In this document: positions 10,217 to 18,834 of the stretch, one piece after another | Position numbering within the stretch: position 1 is the stretch's first letter | How the letters are laid out: the number at the start of each line of letters is the position of its first letter | Source of the DNA: Flavobacteriales bacterium | GTDB lineage: Bacteria; Bacteroidota; Bacteroidia; Flavobacteriales_F; PHOS-HE28 | Direction of reading: 5' to 3' | Assembly: GCA_016710965.1 (NCBI GenBank) | Contig: JADJTW010000033.1 | Span: forward strand, 62,001 to 126,000 | Length of the DNA: 64,000 nt | Translations under genes and position numbers: made by a program | Notes under the pieces: model-generated | What the model was told of the DNA's origin: nothing | The model's database searches: none | Seen by the model: only the letters and a program-made list of their open reading frames with translations

Positions 10217-11455
10217 ATGAGAGTCCGCATTCCGCTTGGGGAATCCGCCACCTTCAACCCGATGGCCTTGCGATCGGAGCCGGTCTTCCTATACCGAAGG
10301 TTAGCGGATATCGACAGGCAGGTACTGGGGGTGGGGTGCCTTTCGACATCGGATTCGCCGGTGCTGGACCCCGAAGGTCGGGCCGTGGATTGGACATTCG
10401 GGCACTTATGCTACCATTTCAACCATGAAGGAAGCGGGTTGTGGCTGGATCACGGATCGCACACGGAATTCCCGCGTTCCGAGTGGACCGTGCCGCGTTG
10501 GGTGGTGGAGTGGAGCAGGGGAGAAGCAGTGCTCCATTGCATGCCCGGCGATGAGCAAGCAGCACGCGAATTCGCGACCGGCTTGCTCGCGCCGAAGGAA
10601 CAGGCCAGTCCGGTCGTCGCCCTCGATTGGCATTGCCTCACGGACCGTGACACCTATCTGCAGCGCGCCCAGTCGCTCATGAAGCGCATCCAGCGTGGCG
10701 ATATCTACGAAGTGAACTACTGCATCGAACGCGTGGCCAACGAACGCAGCTTCGACCCGTTCCGTGCATTCCCGCAGCTCCTCGAATACACCGATGCACC
10801 CTTCGCAGCCTTCCATCGCCGGGGCGAGCGCTACGCCCTGTGCATGAGCCCCGAACGGTTCCTGGCAATGGATGGCCGGCGTGTGGTGGGCGAGCCGATG
10901 AAAGGAACACGGCCGCGAGCAGCCGAGCGCCTGGAGGATGAACGATTGAGAGCCGAGCTGGCCACCGACCCCAAAGAGCGCAGTGAGAATATCATGGCGC
11001 TCGACGTGATGCGCCATGACCTTTCCCGGATAGCTGCGCCTCGATCCGTGAACGTGGAGGAGCTCTGCGGTGTGCGTTCATTCCCGCGCGTGCATCAGCT
11101 GGTCAGCACAGTATCGGCACTCCTTGCCGATGGGGCGACCCCCTTTGATGCCGTTCGCGCTGCATTCCCTCCAGCGAGCATGACGGGTGCGCCGAAGCGC
11201 AGCGCCATGCGCCTGATCGATGCCATGGAAGACGCCGCGCGCGGATTGTACAGCGGTGCGTTGGGCTTCTTTGCTCCGGACGGTACCGCGGACCTCAATG
11301 TGGTCATTCGCACCGTGCTCTTCGATGCATCCAACGGCAGGCTCACGCTCACTACGGGCAGTGCGCTCACCGCCCTGTGCGATCCAGCGACCGAGTGGGA
11401 GGAATGCCGGATCAAGGCGCTCTCGATCATCAATGGCCTTGGCGATGCTCGATGA
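10217..11455 (+). CDS. pabB: aminodeoxychorismate synthase component I (anthranilate synthase component I family)
   Basis: This is a chorismate-binding enzyme of about 412 residues. It carries the family signatures DIYEVNYC, PMKGTRPR (the PIKGT motif), ERSENIMALDVMRHDL, PPASMTGAPK and GALGFFAPDG in the usual order. PabB converts chorismate and ammonia to aminodeoxychorismate for p-aminobenzoate and folate synthesis. The short N-terminal region and the Lys of PMKGT favour PabB over TrpE. I prefer the ATG at 10217 over a TTG twelve bases upstream. Its last codons overlap the start of tilS, so the two are probably co-transcribed. A folate gene, folC, lies elsewhere in the window. Confidence 0.88.
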   Translation: MRVRIPLGESATFNPMALRSEPVFLYRRLADIDRQVLGVGCLSTSDSPVLDPEGRAVDWTFGHLCYHFNHEGSGLWLDHGSHTEFPRSEWTVPRWVVEWSRGEAVLHCMPGDEQAAREFATGLLAPKEQASPVVALDWHCLTDRDTYLQRAQSLMKRIQRGDIYEVNYCIERVANERSFDPFRAFPQLLEYTDAPFAAFHRRGERYALCMSPERFLAMDGRRVVGEPMKGTRPRAAERLEDERLRAELATDPKERSENIMALDVMRHDLSRIAAPRSVNVEELCGVRSFPRVHQLVSTVSALLADGATPFDAVRAAFPPASMTGAPKRSAMRLIDAMEDAARGLYSGALGFFAPDGTADLNVVIRTVLFDASNGRLTLTTGSALTALCDPATEWEECRIKALSIINGLGDAR

Positions 11456-12761
11456 GGTGAGGCGATACATCCTGCGCGGGTCCCTGCTGCCGCCGGGCGC
11501 ACCGGTGCGCGTGGCGGTGAGCGGAGGCGTGGATAGCATGGTGCTGCTGCACGTGCTGCGTGCCTTGGGCCATCCGTGCAAGGTGGCGCATGCCGACCAT
11601 GGTTTGCGCGGAACGGAAAGCGATGGCGATCGCGAGTTCGTGGTGGCGCATTGCCGCGCGCTGGGCGTTGCCGTGGAAACCGCTCGTTTGGACGTGAAGG
11701 CCCACGCCAGCGCGAATGGGCTTTCGGTGCAGATGGCCGCGCGCGAACTGCGATTGTCTTGGTTGAAGTCGCTGGGGCAGCACGACGGTTTGCCCACGGC
11801 GCTCGGCCACCACGCCGATGATGCCGTGGAGACGCTGTTCATCAACCTGCTGCGCGGAACAGGCGAGCATGGTTGGTGCGCGATGGCGCCTGTCAGCGGT
11901 TCCTTCATCAGGCCGTTATTGGGCGTGCATCGCACACCGATCCTCGAATACGCGCAGGAAGAGGGGATCCCCTTCCGTGAAGACAGCAGCAACGCCGAGG
12001 CCAAGTACTTGCGCAACCGCATCAGGCACGAACTGGTGCCCTTGCTCGATAATCTGAGGCCGGGCGCCACGCGCACGATTGCAAGGTCCATTGCCATGCT
12101 GCGCGAATTGGAGCACGTCGCAGAAGACTTGGGCCTGGAGCGTTCTGCGGGTGTTGAAGAAGCGCCGGATGGTACTACGCGGGCGAGACTTGAAGCGATC
12201 GAGGGGAGCCACGCGCCGCTGCTGCTGTTGCATCGGTTGTTGCGGCCCAGGGGCTTCCATCCTGATGCGATCGAACGCGTCCTCGAAGCGGTGCGTGCTC
12301 ATGCCACAGGAAGCCTGTTCGCTACGCAGCGGTGGCAGGCATGCGTGGATCGAAAGCACCTTATCATCAGCCCTGCGGCAGAGCCTGCACCGTCCTACAG
12401 CATCGAGCAAGAATCCGGTCATGGGATCGCAGGCCCCTTCTCCTTCGGTTGGATGGATCAGCGTGGAGGTGTTCCAGCCTCCATGGATGAAGTGCTGCTC
12501 GATGCCGACCGGCTCTCATTCCCAATGGAACTGAGGCCCTGGCGGCACGGCGACCGCATCCGCCCCATCGGACTGCATGGCACCAAGCTCGTGAGCGATA
12601 TCCTCATCGATGCCAAAGTGCCAAGGAGCGAGAAGCCATCGACCTACGTGCTGGTGAGCGCGGGAGAAGTGGCTTGGTTGGTGGGGCACCGATTGGCCGA
12701 GGGCTTCCAAGCCAGCGACCGATCGAGGAGGGTTTGGCACTGCCGCCTTCACAAGAATTGA
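11445..12761 (+). CDS. tilS: tRNA(Ile)-lysidine synthase
   Basis: TilS modifies C34 of tRNA-Ile(CAU) to lysidine so that it reads AUA. The PP-loop ATP-binding motif SGGVDS is at residues 26-31, followed by HADHGLRG, GHHADDAVET and the RNRIRHELVPLL segment that define the family. The C-terminal domain (LRPWRHGDRIRPIG, then DAKVPRSEK) matches the TilS substrate-binding domain. The protein is 438 residues, a normal length. The ATG at 11445 is preferred because it places the PP-loop at the usual distance. An in-frame ATG at 11433 is also possible. It overlaps the pabB stop by 11 bases. Confidence 0.92.
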   Translation: MLDEVRRYILRGSLLPPGAPVRVAVSGGVDSMVLLHVLRALGHPCKVAHADHGLRGTESDGDREFVVAHCRALGVAVETARLDVKAHASANGLSVQMAARELRLSWLKSLGQHDGLPTALGHHADDAVETLFINLLRGTGEHGWCAMAPVSGSFIRPLLGVHRTPILEYAQEEGIPFREDSSNAEAKYLRNRIRHELVPLLDNLRPGATRTIARSIAMLRELEHVAEDLGLERSAGVEEAPDGTTRARLEAIEGSHAPLLLLHRLLRPRGFHPDAIERVLEAVRAHATGSLFATQRWQACVDRKHLIISPAAEPAPSYSIEQESGHGIAGPFSFGWMDQRGGVPASMDEVLLDADRLSFPMELRPWRHGDRIRPIGLHGTKLVSDILIDAKVPRSEKPSTYVLVSAGEVAWLVGHRLAEGFQASDRSRRVWHCRLHKN

Positions 12762-12836
12762 CGGCACGACTTATCCACTGCGGGCACCAACCGGAGCTGA
12801 CGCGCCTATCTTTTGACACCACAAACGACCTCAGCC

Positions 12837-13127
12837 ATGCCCGCCCTGCACACCACCATCGCCAAAGAGCGCATCCCGTCGTTGCGCTTTCCCCGTCAGC
12901 CGGTGCCCTTGACCGATGAGCAGCACCTCGCGATCCTGCATAAGATGGAGCAGGCCACGCGCTTGGGCAATGCCGAACATGGCAAGTGCCGCATCATCTT
13001 CCAGGACGATGAAGGATTGAAGGCGGTGGAAACGACCATCTGGGCCTTCGATCCGGAGAACATCGTGCTCAAGTACGGCATGACCATTCCCGTGGCCCGC
13101 GTGGTGGAGATCGAGTATCCCTCGTAG
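12837..13127 (+). CDS. small conserved-looking protein of unknown function
   Basis: The 96-residue protein has no signal peptide or membrane segment. The second half (KCRIIFQDDEGLKAVETTIWAF, then VARVVEIEYP) alternates hydrophobic and polar residues like a small beta barrel or SH3-like fold. Most of the N-terminal half (DEQHLAILHKMEQATRLGNAE) looks helical. I do not recognise the family. It stands alone between tilS and the DsbD-type genes, with a TATCTTTT stretch at 12807 that may hold its promoter. Confidence 0.7.
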   Translation: MPALHTTIAKERIPSLRFPRQPVPLTDEQHLAILHKMEQATRLGNAEHGKCRIIFQDDEGLKAVETTIWAFDPENIVLKYGMTIPVARVVEIEYPS

Positions 13128-13182
13128 GAACAGGATCCCTAGGATCGGCGAACCCCCCGGTAGCGCACGCTAAGGGGCTGGT

Positions 13183-13190
13183 TAGTTTTG
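13183..13190 (+). promoter_or_regulatory. -7 box upstream of the DsbD N-domain gene
   Basis: TAGTTTTG matches TAnnTTTG exactly and ends 13 bases before the ATG at 13204. The transcript leader would be only a few bases long. No clear -33 TTG is seen at the usual distance. Confidence 0.45.
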
Positions 13191-13203
13191 CGACCCTGCA
13201 CGC

Positions 13204-13644
13204 ATGAACATCCTCCCTGCCCTCGTGAGCCTGATCGCCGTGCCTCAGCCCTCAGGCCCGGTCCGGTGGTCCACCGAAGCCTCCGTCGCCTCGGATGGAT
13301 CGGTGCGCGTTGAGATCGTCGCCCATTGCGAGGAGGGTTGGCACATCTACGCCACCGAACTACCTAGCGACCAAGGCCCCTTGCCCACGGTGTTCCGGTT
13401 CACGCCATCGAGCGCATACGCTTCGCTGGGTGCGCTGCAGGAACCGAAGGCCGTGGAAGAATTCGATGAGAACTTCGGAGTGCAGGTGCGTCATCACAGT
13501 GGCGAGGCGCGTTTCCTGCTTTCCGTAAAGCCCGTGATCAGCGGTGCTTTCTCCGTGGAGGGAGAAGTGGAGTACATGGCCTGCAATGGAAGCACCTGCC
13601 TTCCGCCCGTGTCGGTGCCGTTCAAGATCGATATAACCCCGTAG
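13204..13644 (+). CDS. stand-alone DsbD N-terminal-domain protein (periplasmic)
   Basis: The 146-residue protein resembles only the periplasmic N-terminal domain of DsbD. It has an Ig-like segment containing EEGWHIYATELPSDQGPLPT and ends with the cysteine pair C-N-G-S-T-C in EYMACNGSTCLPP. In DsbD this pair passes electrons to periplasmic partners. A weak N-terminal hydrophobic run (ILPALVSLIAV) may serve as signal peptide. The next gene, eight bases downstream, is a full DsbD-type protein with the same domain at its own N-terminus, so this is probably a duplicated domain acting as a partner or shuttle. The electron-transfer role is inferred from the family. Confidence 0.75.
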   Translation: MNILPALVSLIAVPQPSGPVRWSTEASVASDGSVRVEIVAHCEEGWHIYATELPSDQGPLPTVFRFTPSSAYASLGALQEPKAVEEFDENFGVQVRHHSGEARFLLSVKPVISGAFSVEGEVEYMACNGSTCLPPVSVPFKIDITP

Positions 13645-13652
13645 AGGACGAG

Positions 13653-15722
13653 ATGAAGCGAGCGAATGTGCGTATCGGACTTGCGGCGTTCGCAGCCTCT
13701 CTGTTGTTGGCTGGTTGCGGCAAGGATCAACCCGGCGCGCAGGATGCCGCCGCCATCAAGCTCGATCCGGCCAACGATCGCGTGGCCTGGAGCGTGAGCG
13801 CCGTGCCTGTCGAGGGAGACCTGTGGAGCATCGCCTTCCATGCACAGATCGATGAAGGCTGGAGCGTGTACAGCACCGAGAACTTCGGCGACATGGGTCC
13901 CTGGCCCAGTTCATTCCTCTTTGATACGCTCGCCCACGTGGTGGTGCATGATGGGGTGGAGGAAGTAAGCGGCCACACGATCGAAGGCAACGATCCCGTA
14001 TTCGACATGACGGTGCGGAAGTTCAAGCACGATGTCGATTTCAAGCGGAAGGTGGAACTGCTCGCGCCCGAGGTGCCCATCTCGGGGGCCTTCGAGTACA
14101 TGACCTGCAATGATGAGACCTGCCTGCCTCCTGCAAAGGTCTTCTACCAGTTGAACGCCGACAGTGGCACCTTTCGCCTTAGCCTGGTGCCGTTCGACCT
14201 GAGCAAGTACAAGGTGGTGAGCTGCGCCGATGGCAGGTACAAATTGGCCAACGTGGACCTGGAACGGCCCGTGGTGCCCGGTGGGCGTGAAGACCACAAG
14301 AACAGCAGCTTGCTCATGCTCTTCGCCCTGGGCTTCATCGGCGGTTTGCTTGCCCTATTGACACCGTGCGTATTCCCGATGATCCCGCTCACGGTGAGCT
14401 TCTTCACCAAAGGCAGTGAAGACCGCAAGAAGGGACTGCGCAACGCCATCACATACGGCGCATTCATCCTGCTCATCTATCTGGTCTTCAGCATCCCCTT
14501 CCATGTGCTGGGCTCGGTGAACGAAGAGATCTTCAACGAGATCAGCACCAACCCCTGGTTGAACGTCTTCTTCTTCGTCATCTTCATCGTCTTCGCCATC
14601 TCCTTCTTCGGCTACTTCGAGATCACCCTGCCCAGCAGTTGGGTGAATCGAATGGACCAGAACGCGTCGCGCTTCGGTGGCATGATCGGCATCTTCTTCA
14701 TGGCGCTCACCCTCGCGCTGGTGTCATTCAGTTGCACGGGTCCCATCCTGGGCTCCTTGCTCGCTGGTGCCCTCACGGCCGATGGCGGTGCATGGCAGCT
14801 TACGGCCGGCATGGGCGGCTTCGGTCTTGCGCTCGCGCTGCCCTTCGGCCTGTTCGCGCTCTTCCCGCAATGGCTGAACAGCCTTCCGCGCAGCGGCAGC
14901 TGGCTCAACACCGTCAAGGTCGTGCTCGGCTTCATCGAGCTGGCGCTGGCGATCAAGTTCTTCAGCAACGCCGATCTCGTGCTCAACTGGGGGCTGCTCA
15001 AGCGCGAACTCTTCATCGGCTTGTGGATCGTCATCGGCATCGGTCTGGCGCTCTATCTCTTCGGCCGCATCCGGTTCCCGCATGACAGCCCGGTGAAGAA
15101 GCTGGCTCCATTGCGCCTCGGCTTCGGCATCGTAACCGCCTTGTTCGTTCTGTACCTCATACCGGGCCTCACCAGCGGCCCCTGGCGCAACCTGAAGCTC
15201 TTGAGCGGCTTCCCTCCTCCGCTGTTCTACAGCTACTACCATCAGACCAGCGAATGCCCGCTCGGCCTGGTGTGCCATCACAGCATTGAGGAAGGACAAA
15301 GGGCATCGCAGGCCAGTGGCAAGCCGATGCTCATAGACAATACCGGTTGGGCGTGCGTGAACTGCCGCAAGATGGAAGAGACCGTATGGAGCGAGCCGGA
15401 GATCCTGAAGATCCTCCAGGACCACTATGTCCTTGTTTCCCTTTACGTGGACGACAAGCGCGAACTGCCCAAGGAGGAACAGCACGTATACATCAACTGC
15501 CGCGGGCAGAAGAAGCTGATCACCACCGAAGGGAACCGCTGGGCCACCATGCAGAGCGAGAGCTTCGGCAGCGTAAGCCAGCCGCTGTATGTGCTGCTCA
15601 GCCCCGAAGGGCAGTTGCTCACCGATCCCGTGGGCTACACCCCGGACAAGGATGCGTACGGCGAGTTCCTCGAGCGGGGCATACAGGGTATGCAGGTGCT
15701 GGGAGCGGAGGCGAGCAGGTAG
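13653..15722 (+). CDS. dsbD: DsbD-type thiol:disulfide interchange protein (lipoprotein N-terminus)
   Basis: The protein is 689 residues. A lipobox (LLLAGC) near residue 25 suggests a lipid anchor, which differs from classical DsbD. Residues 30-180 are the periplasmic domain with the C-N-D-E-T-C pair. Residues 215-510 hold the membrane core, with the two conserved redox cysteines in LTPCVFPMIP and SCTGPILGSLL. The C-terminal thioredoxin-like domain has CVNC in GWACVNCRKME. DsbD carries reducing power from cytoplasmic thioredoxin to the periplasm for protein folding and cytochrome c maturation. It follows the DsbD N-domain gene by eight bases, and GAGG-type bases precede the ATG. Confidence 0.9.
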   Translation: MKRANVRIGLAAFAASLLLAGCGKDQPGAQDAAAIKLDPANDRVAWSVSAVPVEGDLWSIAFHAQIDEGWSVYSTENFGDMGPWPSSFLFDTLAHVVVHDGVEEVSGHTIEGNDPVFDMTVRKFKHDVDFKRKVELLAPEVPISGAFEYMTCNDETCLPPAKVFYQLNADSGTFRLSLVPFDLSKYKVVSCADGRYKLANVDLERPVVPGGREDHKNSSLLMLFALGFIGGLLALLTPCVFPMIPLTVSFFTKGSEDRKKGLRNAITYGAFILLIYLVFSIPFHVLGSVNEEIFNEISTNPWLNVFFFVIFIVFAISFFGYFEITLPSSWVNRMDQNASRFGGMIGIFFMALTLALVSFSCTGPILGSLLAGALTADGGAWQLTAGMGGFGLALALPFGLFALFPQWLNSLPRSGSWLNTVKVVLGFIELALAIKFFSNADLVLNWGLLKRELFIGLWIVIGIGLALYLFGRIRFPHDSPVKKLAPLRLGFGIVTALFVLYLIPGLTSGPWRNLKLLSGFPPPLFYSYYHQTSECPLGLVCHHSIEEGQRASQASGKPMLIDNTGWACVNCRKMEETVWSEPEILKILQDHYVLVSLYVDDKRELPKEEQHVYINCRGQKKLITTEGNRWATMQSESFGSVSQPLYVLLSPEGQLLTDPVGYTPDKDAYGEFLERGIQGMQVLGAEASR

Positions 15723-15749
15723 GCGCGATGCCGTCTTGCCCTGAAAGCG

Positions 15750-15757
15750 CATCTTTG
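15750..15757 (+). promoter_or_regulatory. possible -7 box for gmhA
   Basis: CATCTTTG differs by one base from TAnnTTTG and ends five bases before the gmhA ATG, so a leaderless or near-leaderless transcript is implied. Confidence 0.3.
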
Positions 15758-15762
15758 GTGCG

Positions 15763-16362
15763 ATGAGCACTGAGCGTGTCCGTTCGCATTTCAACGAAGC
15801 AGCAGAAGTCCTGCAACGCTTCATCGCCGACCCGGCGAACCTGGCTGCCGTGGAGCAGGCCGGAGCATTCATGAGCTATTGCCTGAAGCAGGGCGCCAAG
15901 GTGATCAGCTGCGGCAATGGCGGCAGCATGTGCGATGCCATGCACTTCGCCGAAGAGCTCACCGGCCGCTTCCGCGATGACCGCGCGCCCATCGCCGCCA
16001 TCAGCATCAGCGACCCCGGCCACCTGACCTGCGTGGGCAATGATCATGGCTTCGAGCAGGTGTTCTCTCGCTTCGTGCAGGCGCATGGCAAAGAGGGCGA
16101 TGTGCTGCTCGCCATCAGCACCAGCGGCAATAGCCCCAACGTGCTTCGCGCTGCGGAAGTGGCACGTGAGAAAGGCATGCACGTGATCGGCCTCACCGGA
16201 AAAGATGGCGGCAAGCTGGCTGCGCTATGCACGGTGGAGGTGCGCGTTCCGCACAATGGTTATGCAGACCGCGTGCAGGAAGTGCACATCAAGGTCATCC
16301 ACGCCCTCATCGATCACATCGAGCGCGACCTGGCCGCTCCACAGCGACCTGATCGGTACTAG
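15763..16362 (+). CDS. gmhA: D-sedoheptulose-7-phosphate isomerase (SIS domain)
   Basis: The 199-residue protein is a SIS-fold isomerase of normal GmhA length. Typical motifs are [51 protein letters not shown] and the C-terminal [15 protein letters not shown]. It makes sedoheptulose 7-phosphate into D-glycero-D-manno-heptose 7-phosphate, the first step of heptose synthesis for lipopolysaccharide core or other glycans. The other heptose genes are not in the window. Three bases separate it from the comM-like gene. The related DnaA-binding protein DiaA is a less likely identity. Confidence 0.85.
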   Translation: MSTERVRSHFNEAAEVLQRFIADPANLAAVEQAGAFMSYCLKQGAKVISCGNGGSMCDAMHFAEELTGRFRDDRAPIAAISISDPGHLTCVGNDHGFEQVFSRFVQAHGKEGDVLLAISTSGNSPNVLRAAEVAREKGMHVIGLTGKDGGKLAALCTVEVRVPHNGYADRVQEVHIKVIHALIDHIERDLAAPQRPDRY

Positions 16363-16365
16363 AAC

Positions 16366-17904
16366 ATGCTCGTCAAGGTCTTCGGCAGCGCGGTCTTCGG
16401 CATCAACGCCACCATCGTCACCGCCGAGGTGAACGTGGAGGTCGGCGCGTTCTTCATGATCGTGGGCCTGCCGGACAGTTCGGTGCGCGAGAGCCAGCAG
16501 CGCATGGATGCCGCGCTGCGCAACAACGGCTTCTACATGCCGCGCGGCAAGGGCATCACCGTCAACCTGGCGCCAGCGGATATCCGCAAGGAGGGAACCG
16601 CCTACGACCTGCCGTTGGCCGTGGGGTTGCTTGCAGCAACGGAACAAGTCCCCGCTGAGATGCTCGAGACGCACCTCGTCATGGGCGAGCTCTCGCTCGA
16701 CGGCGGCGTGCGCCCCATCAAAGGCGCGCTTCCCATCGCGCTCGAAGCGAAGAAGCAAGGGTTCAAGGGCATCATCCTGCCCGCCGCCAACGCACGCGAA
16801 GCAGCCATCGTCAACGGCTTGGAAGTATTCGGTGTCGAGCACCTGCGCGAAGTGGTGGATCTGATGAAAGGGGAAAGCAGCCTTCAACCCATCCTCGTGG
16901 ACATCGAGGAGGAGTTCGCGAACAGCAGTCGCAGCTATCCGGTGGATATCGCCGATGTGAAAGGGCAGGAGAACATCAAACGGGCCTTCGAGATCGCTGC
17001 GGCGGGCGGGCACAACATCATCCTCATCGGTCCGCCCGGCGCGGGCAAGACCATGCTGGCCAAGCGGCTGCCCACCATCCTGCCGCCGCTCAACATAGAC
17101 GAGGCGCTGGAGACCACCAAGATCCATAGCGTGGCCGGCAAGCTGCGCAAGGAGGACAGCCTACTAAGCGTGCGGCCCTACCGCTCACCGCACCACACCA
17201 TCAGCGATGTTGCCCTGGTGGGCGGTGGCTCCTTCCCGCAGCCCGGCGAGATCAGCTTGGCGCACAACGGCGTGCTCTTCCTGGATGAGCTGCCCGAGTT
17301 CAAGCGGCAGGTGCTCGAGGTGCTGCGACAGCCGCTGGAGGATCGCGTGGTCACCATCAGCCGGGCGAAATTCTCGGTGGAGTACCCGGCCAGCTTCATG
17401 CTCGTGGCTGCCATGAACCCCTGCCCCTGCGGCTATTACAACCACCCGGACAAGCAATGCGTTTGCGCGCCGGGCGTGGTTCAGAAATACCTCAACAAGG
17501 TGAGCGGCCCCTTGCTCGATCGCATCGACATCCATATCGAGGTAACGCCCGTGCCGTTCGCCGAACTGAGCGCTGAACGGCCTACGGAGAAGAGCGCCGA
17601 GATGCGCGATCGCGTGATCGCTGCACGGCGGGTACAGCAGGATCGCTATGCTGGCAAGCGCATCCATTGCAACGCGCAGATCGGCAGCAAGGAGCTGCGG
17701 GAGATCTGCCGCATCGATGCCACCGGCAAGGCCTTGCTGGAGAAGGCCATGGACCGGCTGGGCCTCAGCGCCCGCGCCTACGACCGCATCCTGAAGGTGG
17801 CGCGCACCATCGCCGATATGACCGCCAGCCCGGACATCCGCACGGAGCACCTGGCCGAGGCCATCCAGTACCGGTCGCTCGACCGGGAGGGGTGGGCGGG
17901 TTAG
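16366..17904 (+). CDS. comM: YifB/ComM-family Mg-chelatase-like AAA+ ATPase
   Basis: The 512-residue protein begins with the ChlI-like domain ([36 protein letters not shown]). It then has an AAA+ core with Walker [10 protein letters not shown] and a Walker B-like LFLDELPEF, and ends with the Mg-chelatase C-terminal domain. A four-cysteine insert ([15 protein letters not shown]) typical of YifB proteins is present. ComM acts as a hexameric helicase that promotes branch migration during natural transformation. The gene lies in the same direction as gmhA, three bases away, but no functional link is evident. Confidence 0.92.
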   Translation: MLVKVFGSAVFGINATIVTAEVNVEVGAFFMIVGLPDSSVRESQQRMDAALRNNGFYMPRGKGITVNLAPADIRKEGTAYDLPLAVGLLAATEQVPAEMLETHLVMGELSLDGGVRPIKGALPIALEAKKQGFKGIILPAANAREAAIVNGLEVFGVEHLREVVDLMKGESSLQPILVDIEEEFANSSRSYPVDIADVKGQENIKRAFEIAAAGGHNIILIGPPGAGKTMLAKRLPTILPPLNIDEALETTKIHSVAGKLRKEDSLLSVRPYRSPHHTISDVALVGGGSFPQPGEISLAHNGVLFLDELPEFKRQVLEVLRQPLEDRVVTISRAKFSVEYPASFMLVAAMNPCPCGYYNHPDKQCVCAPGVVQKYLNKVSGPLLDRIDIHIEVTPVPFAELSAERPTEKSAEMRDRVIAARRVQQDRYAGKRIHCNAQIGSKELREICRIDATGKALLEKAMDRLGLSARAYDRILKVARTIADMTASPDIRTEHLAEAIQYRSLDREGWAG

Positions 17905-17964
17905 CCACGTAACCCGGCGGGACCATGTTGCGTTCGAGGGGGCCGAACAACGACCCCGCTCTCC

Positions 17965-18657
17965 GTGCGCATCGCCCAAACGCTCTTCATCGTCCTCCTT
18001 GGTTCGGCCTTCATGCCTTGCTTGGCACAGGCTCAAACGGAGCGGCAATACCTGGATGAGGTCCTGGCATCCACTACGTCCAAGCGAGCGAAGTACTACC
18101 GCGTGAACGAAGGCCAGGAGGGCGATCTCTGGATCGGCAAGACCTACACGGTAGACGGCAAGTTGAAGGCGGAAGGCCGCTATCGCGATGCCTCGCTCAC
18201 CATTCCCGAAGGCGCTTTCACCTTCTACCACGCCAACGGCAAAGTGGAAAGCCACGGCCTGTACAAGAACGGATACAAGTCCGGCATTTGGGAACGCTAC
18301 GACGTTTGGGGACAGGCACTGGCCGAGAAGGTCTATGACCCCGAAGTGCTCGCCGGGATCGTGTACACGCGGGCCGAGGCGATGCCCGCCTATCCGGGAG
18401 GTGACCAGCGCGCCTTCGTGCGCTACATCCGTGAGAGAGTATCGCCCTTGAGCGGTGATCGGCTGAAGGCCGATGTGACCACGAGCTTCGTGGTGGAGAA
18501 GAATGGCGAGCTCACCGATGTGAAGGTCGTTGGCGGTGCCAGTGACGTTTTCAACGGCCAGCTTGTCGATGCCGTGAAGTCCACCTCGCCCTGGCAGCCC
18601 GGCGCCGACAACGGCCGCCCCGTGCGCGTGCAGATGCGCGTGCCCGTACAGTTCTAG
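17965..18657 (+). CDS. secreted protein with YwqK-like repeats and TonB C-terminal-like domain
   Basis: A GTG start gives a 230-residue protein with a signal peptide (LFIVLLGSAFMPCLAQAQ). Residues 60-110 contain short repeats of the type seen in YwqK/MORN proteins (DGKLKAEGRYRD, NGKVESHGLYKNGYKSGIW). The C-terminal 90 residues resemble a TonB C-terminal domain (MPAYPGGDQRAFVRYI, FVVEKNGELTDVKVVGG, SPWQPGADNGRPV). There is no N-terminal anchor of the classical TonB kind, so a periplasmic role is likelier than energy transduction. The partners are unknown. Confidence 0.7.
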   Translation: MRIAQTLFIVLLGSAFMPCLAQAQTERQYLDEVLASTTSKRAKYYRVNEGQEGDLWIGKTYTVDGKLKAEGRYRDASLTIPEGAFTFYHANGKVESHGLYKNGYKSGIWERYDVWGQALAEKVYDPEVLAGIVYTRAEAMPAYPGGDQRAFVRYIRERVSPLSGDRLKADVTTSFVVEKNGELTDVKVVGGASDVFNGQLVDAVKSTSPWQPGADNGRPVRVQMRVPVQF

Positions 18658-18683
18658 AACCACACTCCATACACCATAAGCTG

Positions 18684-18711
18684 CGAAGCCGGCCCCGTAA
18701 GGCCGGCTTCG
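18684..18711. terminator. intergenic hairpin, possible terminator
   Basis: An eleven-base perfect stem (CGAAGCCGGCC with GGCCGGCTTCG) closes a six-base loop 27 bases after the TonB-C-type gene. No T-tract follows on either strand, so intrinsic termination is uncertain. It lies just before the detached secA tail copy. Confidence 0.45.
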
Positions 18712-18731
18712 GGCTGTTGAGCGGTGGAGGT

Positions 18732-18834
18732 TCACGCATCCTTCCCGTGGCACTGCTTGTATTTCTTGCCGCTCCCGCAGGGGCAGGGGTCGTTGCGCCC
18801 GGCCTTCTTCTCCACGCGAACTGGCACCGAGGGT
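18732..18834 (-). repeat. detached copy of the secA 3' end (direct repeat, copy A)
   Basis: These 103 bases match the true secA end at 21127-21229 without gaps and, by my count, at 98 positions. Read on the reverse strand it encodes the last 33 residues of SecA and a stop, including an intact SEC-C zinc motif ([17 protein letters not shown]). The match ends abruptly at 18834, where unrelated T9SS-protein sequence begins. The two copies have the same orientation and bracket 2,292 bases. Confidence 0.85.

Noticed and set aside
18684..18711. CRISPR repeat or attachment-site core at the hairpin
   Set aside because: It occurs once as a simple inverted repeat, with no further copies seen and no integrase or cas gene nearby.
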